This document shows, in pieces, positions 14,675 to 22,521 of a DNA stretch of 63,563 nucleotides (positions are counted from its first letter, which is position 1; each line of letters begins with the position of its first letter). The DNA is taken from positions 1 to 63,563 of the forward strand of contig NZ_BARG01000074.1 in NCBI RefSeq assembly GCF_000376565.1, in the 5' to 3' direction. This stretch comes from Streptomyces hokutonensis. Its GTDB lineage: Bacteria > Actinomycetota > Actinomycetes > Streptomycetales > Streptomycetaceae. The translations under genes and the position numbers were made by a program. The notes beneath the pieces are model-generated. The model was not told the DNA's origin, did no database searches, and saw only the letters and a program-made list of their open reading frames with translations.

Positions 14675-15435
14675 GCGGCCTGCTGACCGGCCAGGTCGCG
14701 CTGGTCACGGGCGCGGGCGGCGGCATCGGCCGGGGCATCGCCCTGCGGTTCGCCGAGGAGGGTGCGGCGGCGGTCGCGGTCCACTGTCGTACGGCGGTGG
14801 AGGCGGCGAGTGAAGTGGCGGCCCGGGTACGGGAGTTGGGCGCCCGGTCCGTCGTACTGCAAGCCGATCTGACCGACGAGGACGCCTGCCGGGCGCTGGT
14901 GCGCGAGGCGGCGGAGTTCGGCGGCGGGCGGCTGACGGCGCTGGTCAACAACGCGGGCGTACAGCCGACGCAGCCGTTGGACGGGATGACGGCGGCGGAG
15001 TGGCGGGCGGTGGTCGACACGAATCTGACGAGCGTGTTCGCGTGCACGCAGGCGGCGGCCGAGGCCATGAGGGCAGAGGGCGGAACGGTGACGCACATCG
15101 CGTCCATCGAGGCGAGCGCCCCCGCGCCGCTGCACGCGCACTACTCCGCGTCCAAGGCGGCCGTGGTGATGCACGCGCGGTCGGCGGCCCTGGAGTACGG
15201 CCCGTACGGCATCCGCGTCAACACGGTCTCGCCGGGCCTGATCGACCGGGAGGGACTGGCGGAGGCCTGGCCGGAAGGGGTGCGGAGATGGCGGGAGGCG
15301 GCACCGACCGGGCGACTCGGCCGGCCCGAGGACGTGGGCGACGCGTGCGTGTTCCTGGCGTCCCCCCTCGCCTCCTGGGTCACCGGGCACGACCTGGTCG
15401 TGGACGGCGGAGTCTCGGCCCGGCCCACGTGGTGA
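14671..15435 (+). CDS. Short-chain dehydrogenase/reductase (SDR)
   Basis: The protein has 254 residues, a classical SDR. The cofactor motif is TGAGGGIGRG at residues about 13-22, NNAG stabilises the central strand, and a Ser lies in HIASIEAS with the catalytic YSASK next. The PG motif (NTVSPGLIDREG) and C-terminal GHDLVVDGG are also present. It oxidises or reduces an alcohol/carbonyl with NAD(P)(H); the substrate is unknown. Translation is coupled to the cupin gene through a GTGA overlap. As part of the iron-box operon its substrate may be related to siderophore turnover, which is only context. Confidence 0.9.
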   Translation: MSGLLTGQVALVTGAGGGIGRGIALRFAEEGAAAVAVHCRTAVEAASEVAARVRELGARSVVLQADLTDEDACRALVREAAEFGGGRLTALVNNAGVQPTQPLDGMTAAEWRAVVDTNLTSVFACTQAAAEAMRAEGGTVTHIASIEASAPAPLHAHYSASKAAVVMHARSAALEYGPYGIRVNTVSPGLIDREGLAEAWPEGVRRWREAAPTGRLGRPEDVGDACVFLASPLASWVTGHDLVVDGGVSARPTW

Positions 15436-15498
15436 GCGAAGGGAACGGTTCTTCCGTACATAACCCGAGGCCTGCAAGTCCGAAGACGGAGATATGAC

Positions 15499-17370
15499 GT
15501 GCGCCGACGACGGAATGAGGGACAGCGTTTTGGACGCGACGGAGTCAACGGCGACTACGGAGTCAACGGGGACGGCCGAGGCAGTCGGCGGCGAGGAGTT
15601 CAAGGGCTGGTGCTGCTGGGCACCGTGCTGGTCCTGCTCCTCCTCGGCAGCGCGGGCACCGCGTCCGCGCACGCCGCCCTCGAATCCACCGACCCCGCCG
15701 ACGGAAGCGTCCTCAAGTCGGCCCCCCGCGCCCTCACCCTCACCTTCTCCGAGTCCGTCGCCCTGCTCGACGACTCCTTCCGCGTCTACGACCCCGACAA
15801 CCGGCGGGTGAAGACGAGTTCCGCGCACCACGCGAAGGACGCCGGCGACACGGCGAGCGTGACCCTCCCGGCCAAGCTCGGCACCGGCACCTTCACGGTC
15901 GCCTGGCGGGTCGTCTCGGCCGACAGCCACCCCGTCTCGGGCGCCTTCACCTTCTCCATCGGCAAACCCTCCGCCACCACCACCCCGATCAGCACGGCCC
16001 CGAACGAGAACCCGCTGACGGCCAGCCTGTACGACACAGCCCGCTACTTCGCGTACATAGCCGCCGCCCTCCTCATCGGCACGGCCACCTTCCTGGCCCT
16101 GTGCCGCCCCCCGAACCCCACGGTCCTCAACAAGCCGATCCTGACGGGTTGGTGGACCCTCCTCGCGTCCACCCTGGCCCTCCTGATCCTCCGCGCCCCC
16201 TACGAGGCGGGCACGGGCCTGGCCACGGCGTTCGACCCCGCCGCCCTCCCTCGCACGCTCACCACCCGCCCCGGCGAGGCCCTGGCGGCCCGCCTGCTCC
16301 TCCTCGCCGCAACGGCGGCCTTTCTCCTACGACTCCGGGGCCGGGACCGGTTCGGACGGGTCGCCCTGGGGACGGGCACCGCCCTGGCCGTCGGCCTGGC
16401 CCTGACCTGGGCGTCGGCGGAGCACGCGTCCGCCGGCATCCAGGTACCGGTGGCGATGACCTCGGCGGTCCTGCACCTGCTCGCGATGTCGGTCTGGCTG
16501 GGCGGCCTCACGGCCCTGCTCACCGTCCTCTACCGCTCACCCGACCTCGACGCGGCCCCGGTCGCCCGCTTCTCCCGCCTCGCCTTCATCTCGGTCACCG
16601 TCCTGGTCGTCACCGGCATCTACCAGTCCTGGCGCGGCCTCGGCTCCTGGAACGCCCTGACCGGCACGTCCTACGGCCACATCCTGCTGGTGAAACTCGG
16701 CGCGGTGGTACTGCTGCTCGCGGCGGCGGCCTGGTCGAGACAGTGGACGGCACGGTTGGCGGGGGCGGAAGTACCGCTCCGGGTACCGGAGTTGGTGAAG
16801 ACGGGGGCAGACGGGACGCCACATTCCACCAGCCGGGGTGAGGGCGAGGCCCTCCCGGACCCCGGCGCCGGTGACGGCTCCCCGGACGGATACCGCCGCG
16901 GCCTCCGCCGCTCGGTCCTGCTCGAAGTGGCCGTAGGCGTCATTGTGTTGGTGATCACCACCCTGCTGACCAACACACTCCCCGGCAGGGCAGCGGCGGA
17001 GGCACAGCAGACGGCGACCCCGGCCGACATCCCCGCGGCCTCCGTCACCATGGTCCCCTTCCGCGTCGGCAACGCCGGCGGCAAGGTACAGATCACCCTC
17101 GACCCCGGCCGCGTCGGTCTGAACTCGGTCGAGGCAGTCGTCTACGGCCCCGACGGCGGCTTCGCCACGGTCCCCGAACTCCGCCTCTCCTTCACCCTCC
17201 CGTCCCAGAAGATCGGCCCCCTCGACGCCAACATCAAGGACGAGGGCGGCTACTGGGGCACCAACTCCCTCAACCTCCCCATCGCCGGCACCTGGACGAT
17301 GAAGGTGACGGTCCGGACATCGGACATCGACCAGGTGAGCGTGGAACGGCGGGTGCGGATCGTGCGGTAG
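15499..17370 (+). CDS. CopC-CopD fusion copper-transport protein
   Basis: The protein has 623 residues. A cleavable or anchoring signal at about residues 35-58 ends TASAHAALESTDPADGSVLK, which is the CopC start with the copper-binding N-terminal His. The CopC domain runs to about residue 150 and includes VVSADSHPVSGAF with a second His. It is followed by about eight transmembrane helices of CopD (for example YFAYIAAALLIGTATFLALC), then a soluble linker, one more helix, and an external C-terminal beta domain. It should bind copper outside and move it inward. The GTG start has GGAG eight bases upstream. It is 63 bp after the SDR gene, so it may be in the same transcript or have its own promoter. 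Confidence 0.9.
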   Translation: MRRRRNEGQRFGRDGVNGDYGVNGDGRGSRRRGVQGLVLLGTVLVLLLLGSAGTASAHAALESTDPADGSVLKSAPRALTLTFSESVALLDDSFRVYDPDNRRVKTSSAHHAKDAGDTASVTLPAKLGTGTFTVAWRVVSADSHPVSGAFTFSIGKPSATTTPISTAPNENPLTASLYDTARYFAYIAAALLIGTATFLALCRPPNPTVLNKPILTGWWTLLASTLALLILRAPYEAGTGLATAFDPAALPRTLTTRPGEALAARLLLLAATAAFLLRLRGRDRFGRVALGTGTALAVGLALTWASAEHASAGIQVPVAMTSAVLHLLAMSVWLGGLTALLTVLYRSPDLDAAPVARFSRLAFISVTVLVVTGIYQSWRGLGSWNALTGTSYGHILLVKLGAVVLLLAAAAWSRQWTARLAGAEVPLRVPELVKTGADGTPHSTSRGEGEALPDPGAGDGSPDGYRRGLRRSVLLEVAVGVIVLVITTLLTNTLPGRAAAEAQQTATPADIPAASVTMVPFRVGNAGGKVQITLDPGRVGLNSVEAVVYGPDGGFATVPELRLSFTLPSQKIGPLDANIKDEGGYWGTNSLNLPIAGTWTMKVTVRTSDIDQVSVERRVRIVR

Positions 17371-17387
17371 CAGGGCGGAGCGCGTGG

Positions 17388-18947
17388 TCATGTCGGCTGT
17401 TTGCTGGCCCGCCACTCCAGTGCCTGGGGTTCCTCGGTGAACTCGATCAGGTGCTGGCCGGTGAACGGCCGGAGCGCGTCCCGGACTTCGGTCGGAGTGG
17501 CGTAGAAGAACTCCTTCCGACCGTTCACCTGGTTCACCCGGCGTGGGGCGAACTGGCGGTGGAGTTCTGATTCGAGGCCCACCGCGTCCTTGCTGAAGAT
17601 CAGCGCGTGGACGTCGAAGCGGAACGGCACCGCGGCGCCGCTCAATTCGTAGATCCGGTCCAGTGGTTCGAGTCTTCGGGTCATGCCGATCTTGACGACG
17701 CGGTCTCCGAAGGCACCGACGTTCGAGATGACGTACACGTAACCGGTGCGGATGTTCGCCGCGCGGGTCTCGACGTCCTGCAACGCGCCCTCGATCTCGG
17801 CAAGTTTGGCCTCCATCTCGGCGACGGCCGCCTCGTCGCCGCGCTCGCGGAGCCGGTCGAGGGCCGCCTGATAGTGGCCGAGTTCCTTGTTCAACTTCTC
17901 GCGCTGTCGGTCGAGTTCGCGCTGGACGGCCGCCTCCTCGCGCTCCTTGGCGCGAGCCTCGCGCTGGGCCTCCTTCTCCTCGTCCTTCTTCTGCAGGAAG
18001 TCGGCGGTCAGCTCCAACTCCCGTACCCGCGCGTTGTGGTACTCGTCGCTGATGCGGATGTGCATGGTGGCGCCGAGCTTGGCGATCGTCTCGCGGCTCT
18101 TGTAGAGACGGTCGACGAGTGAGCGCAGCCGGTGCGGACGCATGGTCCGCACTGCGTAGTCGGCCTCGGCGTTGTAGGCGCGCAGCATCAGCTTGGAGAA
18201 GTCGCGGACCATCTTCTGGCCCTCGCGGGTGGAGCCGTTGACCGTCCAGCCCGTGATGGCGAGTACGGCCTGGTCGGTGCGGGCGAGGTTCTTGATCTCC
18301 GTCTGCAGGGTGTCGAGCCGGCTGCGGTAGGCGATGGCGTCGTGCAGGGCGTGCCGGTAGGCGTAGACACCGGCCTCCTGCAGCATTGCGGTCTCGTCGG
18401 TGACCACGATCCGCGCCTGCAGCTCGGCGAGCCGCCGCTCACCGTCGAACACCTCCTGGCGCTGGCGGTCGGCGTCCTTGCGGACCCGCTCGGTCTCCTT
18501 CGCGGTCCGACGGGAGTCGTCGAGGATCTCCTTGGCCGTCTCCCGAGCATCCTTCAACACCCCCTGGGCCTCCGCGGCGGCCTCGGCGGCTGACCGCTCG
18601 CGCAGCTCGGCCGCCTCCAACTCGGTCCGCCGTACCAGATCGGCCACCTGCGCGGCCTCCAGCCCCTGCGTCCTGGTGATCCAGGCCCGCAACTCGTCGG
18701 CCTCGGACAGGGCGTCGGCACGCCGACGACCGAACAGTCCGCTCTTACGGGGTGCGGGCACGGCGGGAGAGGCCGGTTCGGGCACTGCCGGCGTGACGGT
18801 CCCAGGAGCAGCCGCCTCCGGCACCCACAACTGCCAGCCGTCCGGAGGCGGCGGCCACGTCGGGTCGGGCACCCAGTCCGGCGGCGGCGCCCAACCCGGA
18901 GGCGGCACAGGCCAGCCGGGTGGCGGATTGAACCGGAAAGCACTCAT
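17388..18947 (-). CDS. DUF4041 coiled-coil protein with C-terminal GIY-YIG (T5orf172/MUG113) domain
   Basis: The protein has 519 residues. The first 45 residues are a Pro/Trp repeat (PPPGWPVPPPGWAPPPDWVP), similar to short Trp-Pro motifs found at actinobacterial protein ends. Residues about 75-180 form a long coiled coil (EAAELRERSAAEAAAEAQGV), DUF4041 covers about 180-300, and a second strongly charged coiled coil spans about 310-390. The end is a MUG113/T5orf172 GIY-YIG nuclease-like domain (GYVYVISNVGAFGDRVVKIG, MTRRLEPLDRIYEL, LESELHRQFAPRRVN). This architecture is common in phages and prophages; its role is unknown. The ATG at 18947 follows GGGGGATGG. It is convergent with the copper gene. 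Confidence 0.87.
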   Translation of the reverse strand: MSAFRFNPPPGWPVPPPGWAPPPDWVPDPTWPPPPDGWQLWVPEAAAPGTVTPAVPEPASPAVPAPRKSGLFGRRRADALSEADELRAWITRTQGLEAAQVADLVRRTELEAAELRERSAAEAAAEAQGVLKDARETAKEILDDSRRTAKETERVRKDADRQRQEVFDGERRLAELQARIVVTDETAMLQEAGVYAYRHALHDAIAYRSRLDTLQTEIKNLARTDQAVLAITGWTVNGSTREGQKMVRDFSKLMLRAYNAEADYAVRTMRPHRLRSLVDRLYKSRETIAKLGATMHIRISDEYHNARVRELELTADFLQKKDEEKEAQREARAKEREEAAVQRELDRQREKLNKELGHYQAALDRLRERGDEAAVAEMEAKLAEIEGALQDVETRAANIRTGYVYVISNVGAFGDRVVKIGMTRRLEPLDRIYELSGAAVPFRFDVHALIFSKDAVGLESELHRQFAPRRVNQVNGRKEFFYATPTEVRDALRPFTGQHLIEFTEEPQALEWRASKQPT

Positions 18948-19007
18948 CGACCCATCCCCCCTGAGCACCGTCCCCCTGACGGATGGTCACATTCTGTCGC
19001 CGAGCTG

Positions 19008-19922
19008 CTACTTGCTCACCCCGGATTTCCTGCTCGTGATCGTTCTGTGACCGTGCGTAAGACCGAGCCGCTCCACCCACCCCGATATCGCCCCGGCGAT
19101 CACCTCCGGCTGGTCCTCGGGTGTGTGATGCCCAGCTACGGCGTCGTAGTGCTCGATCTCCAGGGCCGCGATGTTCGCGGCGCACCAGGCGATGATGTCC
19201 GAGGTCGTCATCGTCCCGGCCCCGGGTGTGAACGTGAGCAGCAGCTTGGGTACGTCCGGGCTGGTCGTCAGCCAGCGGTCGTAGGCCTCGATCCTGGCCA
19301 CGACGTCGGCGGGTTCGCCGCCCAGCGGCATCGAGCGGGCCCAGCGCAGGAGGGGCCGCCGGCTCTCCCGGGTCGGGTACGGCTCGCGGTAGACGGCGAG
19401 GTCGGCCGCCGCGAGTGGGGTCGCGGAGGCGGCGGGCAGGGCCTCTTCGATGAAGGCGTTCTCGTCGAGGATCATGGCCTCGCCGACGCCGTCCGTCTTG
19501 ATCGCGCGGAACAGCTCCCTGCCCCCTTCGGGGAACTCCTCCCAGGTCATCGGCTTGACGATGGTCTCCGTGAACGCGATGCCCCGCACCCGGTCCGGAT
19601 GGCGCGCGGCCCAGTCGAAGGCCAGGGCACCGCCCCAGTCGTGACCCACCAGCACGACGTCCCGCAGTCCGAGCGCGTCGAACCAGGCGTCCAGATAGCG
19701 GGCTTGGTCGGCGAAGTCGTAGGAGATGGCCGGCTTGCCCGACTCGCCCATGCCGATGAGGTCGGGGGCCAGGAGTCGTCCGGTCGTCACACCCGGCAGG
19801 ACGTTCCGCCACAGGTGGGACGAGGTCGGGTTGCCGTGCAGGAAGACGATCGGTGCTCCGGTGCCCGACTCCCGGTGGGTCATGGTCGAGTCGAGGACGT
19901 GGGTTACCAGCGAGGTCGTCAT
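19008..19922 (-). CDS. Haloalkane dehalogenase (alpha/beta hydrolase)
   Basis: The protein has 304 residues and hydrolyses haloalkanes to alcohol and halide if the family call is right. Landmarks are the oxyanion region HGNPTSSHLWRN (residues 29-40), with the Asn and Trp that bind halide, the nucleophile Asp95 in GHDWGG, and the C-terminal base His in AGHHTPED. The cap region (VKPMTWEEFPEGGRELFRAI) is typical of LinB/DhaA-like enzymes. The ATG at 19922 overlaps the stop of the NmrA gene upstream (ATGA), so translation is coupled. The natural substrate is unknown. Confidence 0.9.
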   Translation of the reverse strand: MTTSLVTHVLDSTMTHRESGTGAPIVFLHGNPTSSHLWRNVLPGVTTGRLLAPDLIGMGESGKPAISYDFADQARYLDAWFDALGLRDVVLVGHDWGGALAFDWAARHPDRVRGIAFTETIVKPMTWEEFPEGGRELFRAIKTDGVGEAMILDENAFIEEALPAASATPLAAADLAVYREPYPTRESRRPLLRWARSMPLGGEPADVVARIEAYDRWLTTSPDVPKLLLTFTPGAGTMTTSDIIAWCAANIAALEIEHYDAVAGHHTPEDQPEVIAGAISGWVERLGLTHGHRTITSRKSGVSK

Positions 19923-20722
19923 CGGAACGCCGCCGCGTTGCGCTCCGCCCATGCCGCGAATGTGCCCGGCGCCCGCCCCAGCACCCGCTCCACATCAGGG
20001 CTCACCCGCCGCTCCTCCTCGGTCGGCTCGCCCAGGATGGCCAGCGTGCCCTCGACGACAGGGAGCGGCATGAAGCTTGCCATCAGGTCGTACGCCTCCG
20101 CGCGGGACTGCTCCGTGAAGGTCACCGGCTCGCCCAGTGCCGCCGCTATGGCAGCCGCCCGCGCGCGGGGTGTCGTCGGCGCCGGACCGGTCAGGGTGTA
20201 GGTCGCGCCCGCGTGTGCGTCCTCGCGCAGGACGGTCGCGGCGACCGCTGCCACGTCGTCGGGGTCCACGAACGGCAGGCCCACGTCCCCGAAGGGTGCC
20301 GCCGCCGTGCGCCGGGCACGGATCGACTCGGCCCAGGCGTACGCGTTGCTGTCCAGCCCGCCCGGCCGCAGGATCGTCCAGTCGAGGCCCGACTCCCTTA
20401 CGGCCGTCTCGAATCGGCGGGGAAGCGCGTACACCTCCGGTCGCGTCCCCGCGCCCTGCGAGGACACCAGCACCACCTTGCGGACACCGGCCGCCTTGGC
20501 CACGTCCAGGACGTCGTACGGCCGCTCGCCCGCCGCCAGCAGGAACAGCGAGTCCGCGCCCTCGAACGCGCCCCGCAGACTCTCCGGTTCGGACAGGTCG
20601 GCGGCCACCGTCCCCGGTCCGGTGATGTTCCGGGCCACCGCCGTCACCGGGACCCCGTCCTCCGTGAGCAACCGCACCAGCGTCCGTCCGACATTCCCGG
20701 TCGCACCCGTCACCACGATCAT
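19919..20722 (-). CDS. NAD(P)-binding NmrA/QorB-like oxidoreductase
   Basis: The protein has 267 residues, an atypical SDR. It opens with MIVVTGATGNVGRTLVRLL, the Rossmann GxxGxxG motif, and contains VRKVVLVSSQGAG and GLDWTILRPGGLDSNAYAW, followed by VDPDDVAAVAATVLRE. No Tyr-x-x-x-Lys pair is evident, which is normal in the NmrA/NADPH:quinone-reductase-2-like family of redox sensors and quinone reductases. It heads an operon with the dehalogenase and is divergent from a TetR gene. Two palindromes in the 105-bp gap suggest direct repression by that TetR. Confidence 0.88.
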   Translation of the reverse strand: MIVVTGATGNVGRTLVRLLTEDGVPVTAVARNITGPGTVAADLSEPESLRGAFEGADSLFLLAAGERPYDVLDVAKAAGVRKVVLVSSQGAGTRPEVYALPRRFETAVRESGLDWTILRPGGLDSNAYAWAESIRARRTAAAPFGDVGLPFVDPDDVAAVAATVLREDAHAGATYTLTGPAPTTPRARAAAIAAALGEPVTFTEQSRAEAYDLMASFMPLPVVEGTLAILGEPTEEERRVSPDVERVLGRAPGTFAAWAERNAAAFR

Positions 20723-20753
20723 CTCGATACCCCCGTCGCCGTACGCATGTATG

Positions 20754-20773
20754 AGTTAGTTGGCTGACTAACT
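20754..20773. promoter_or_regulatory. TetR operator 1
   Basis: The inverted repeat AGTTAGT - TGGCTG - ACTAACT has perfect 7-bp arms. It lies 31 bp upstream of the NmrA start and shares its half-site with the second palindrome next to the tetR start. Confidence 0.75.
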
Positions 20774-20817
20774 CCGTCGGGAATGACGCTAGCACGATCG
20801 ACCCGCCCATTGTCTAT

Positions 20818-20837
20818 AGTTAGTCAGATGACTGACT
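20818..20837. promoter_or_regulatory. TetR operator 2, overlapping the tetR start
   Basis: AGTTAGTCA - GA - TGACTGACT is a near-perfect inverted repeat (8 of 9 positions in each arm) with the same AGTTAGT half-site as operator 1. It overlaps the ATG at 20828, which suggests tight autorepression and a very short or absent leader. Confidence 0.7.
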
Positions 20838-21436
20838 CAAAGGATTCCCGGCCCGCCCGGCCCGTCGCCGCTGTCGCCGTCGGCAAGCGGCAGCGGCTCA
20901 CCACCGCCACCGCCCGGGTCCTGCACGAGCAGGGCGTGGAGCGCACGACCATCGCCGACATCGCCCGTGCCGCCGACGTCCCGACGGGCAACGTCTACTA
21001 CTACTTCAAGACCAAGGACGAGCTGATCGAGGCGGCCCTCTCCGAGCACACCGGCAACCTCGCGACCCTGACCGCGCGGCTCGACCAGCTCCCCGACCCG
21101 CGCGAACGCCTCAAGGCCCTCGTCGGCGGCTGGGTCGACCAGAAGGACATCGCGGCCCGCCACGGCTGCCCCATGGGCACCCTCGCCGTAGAGCTGGACA
21201 AGCGGTACGAGGACGGTCTCGATCTCGCCGCGGGGCAGGTCATACGAGGGTTGGTGGACTGGGTGGAGCAGCAGTACCGACAGCTCGGCGCGGCCGATCC
21301 CGAGGGGCTCGCCCTCACCCTCGTCGCCGCCTACCAGGGCATGTCGTTGCTCTCCAACGCCCTGCGCGACCCGGAGATCATGACCCGCGAAGGGGCCCGG
21401 CTCATAAGGGAGTTGGACGCCCTGGTCGTGGCCTGA
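20828..21436 (+). CDS. TetR-family transcriptional regulator
   Basis: The protein has 202 residues. The DNA-binding helix-turn-helix is at residues about 35-60 (TTIADIARAADVPTGNVYYY, then FKTKDELIEAAL), followed by an all-helical ligand domain with RHGCPMGTLAVELDKRYE. That segment resembles the AcuR/YxaF-like branch, in which a Cys-containing loop near the ligand pocket is conserved. It very likely represses itself and the divergent NmrA-dehalogenase operon through the two AGTTAGT palindromes, and is released by a small reactive compound or haloalkane. The ligand is inference. Confidence 0.92.
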   Translation: MTDSKDSRPARPVAAVAVGKRQRLTTATARVLHEQGVERTTIADIARAADVPTGNVYYYFKTKDELIEAALSEHTGNLATLTARLDQLPDPRERLKALVGGWVDQKDIAARHGCPMGTLAVELDKRYEDGLDLAAGQVIRGLVDWVEQQYRQLGAADPEGLALTLVAAYQGMSLLSNALRDPEIMTREGARLIRELDALVVA

Positions 21437-21443
21437 ACGACTC

Positions 21444-22418
21444 CTACCGCTGTCCCCGGATGCGCTGCGCGACCTCGCTGTTCTCGGTCTCCCACCAGGG
21501 GCGGACGAGTTCAGGACCCTCGGCCGATGCCGCGGCCTCCGTGGGTGTCGCCCGCTCCAACTCCGTGTCCAGTCGCCGGTCCAGCGCGACCGTCTCGACG
21601 CGTTCCGTCCGCGCCCACTGCACCAGGATCGCGAGCAGGAAGGGGATCGCGACCAGTTCCGCGATGCCGACCATCGCGCCGCCGCCGAGCTGCTGGTCGT
21701 GCTGGACGTCCGGCGCCCAGGACGGCGAGTGGGCGAGGTACCAGGAACCGGCGATCAGCGTGCCGTGGGTCATCACCACGATGCCCGGCACCGCGTCGAT
21801 GATCCCGTCGACGAACACCAGCGCGGCCCGCACCGGATGCGTGCACCAGGAGGGCAGCGCCTCCTCGCGGGTGAGCACGGGCAGGACGAACAGGCTCCCG
21901 GCGAGCAGCAGTTGGAGGTACATGAGCTGGTGCAGCCAGCCGTTGGCCAACGCCGTCTCGAAGTACGGCGTGAAGTAGATCGTCAGTTCTGTCGTCAGGA
22001 CGAGGGCCGTGCTGACGAGAGGGAAGGTGAGCAGCCGGAGCAGGCGGCCGGTCATGGCTCCCTGCGCCCGCGTCGCCGCGCGTTCCGGCAGGGCGCGCAG
22101 AGCCAGCCGTAGCGGATCGCCGAGGGCCAGGCCGAGCGGGGCGATCAGGTCGAGGAGGACGTTCTGGACGGCGGCCGGCCAGAACAGCACGCGGTCGTAG
22201 ACGGCGAGCGCGGACATCGTGGCGACCACGATCGTGCCGAGGCCGAACACCGCGAACGCGAGTGTCCGCGCCACCGGCCAGGACTCGCCCCGGCGACGAA
22301 GCCGCAGGACGCCCCAGCCGTACAGGCCGCCGAGGAGTACGACGACCAGCAGCGCGGGGACGTCCGCCTGCCAGGAGGAGAAGAGCCGTCCCACGGTGAG
22401 CTGTGGCAGGTTCTCCAT
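21444..22418 (-). CDS. CtaG/Caa3-type cytochrome c oxidase assembly membrane protein
   Basis: The protein has 324 residues with about seven transmembrane helices, e.g. VPALLVVVLLGGLYGWGVL, LAFAVFGLGTIVVATMSALA and GWLHQLMYLQLLLAGSLFVL. Conserved polar residues of the caa3_CtaG family are visible in AVYDRVLFWPAAVQN and the HxxxY/H patterns around the middle helices, and a cytoplasmic C-terminal tail ends WWETENSEVAQRIRGQR. Bacillus CtaG helps form the copper centre of caa3 oxidase. Streptomyces carry several paralogues with unknown division of labour. It is convergent with the tetR gene, with 7 bp between stops. Confidence 0.88.
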   Translation of the reverse strand: MENLPQLTVGRLFSSWQADVPALLVVVLLGGLYGWGVLRLRRRGESWPVARTLAFAVFGLGTIVVATMSALAVYDRVLFWPAAVQNVLLDLIAPLGLALGDPLRLALRALPERAATRAQGAMTGRLLRLLTFPLVSTALVLTTELTIYFTPYFETALANGWLHQLMYLQLLLAGSLFVLPVLTREEALPSWCTHPVRAALVFVDGIIDAVPGIVVMTHGTLIAGSWYLAHSPSWAPDVQHDQQLGGGAMVGIAELVAIPFLLAILVQWARTERVETVALDRRLDTELERATPTEAAASAEGPELVRPWWETENSEVAQRIRGQR

Positions 22419-22521
22419 CGCGATCTACCTCCACCCACGCCTGCCGGACCTGCCGCAGCACTCTATGCCGCCGAGTGCCGCGGCCAGGACCCGCCCCCGT
22501 GGCGGAGCACCATTGAGTCGA

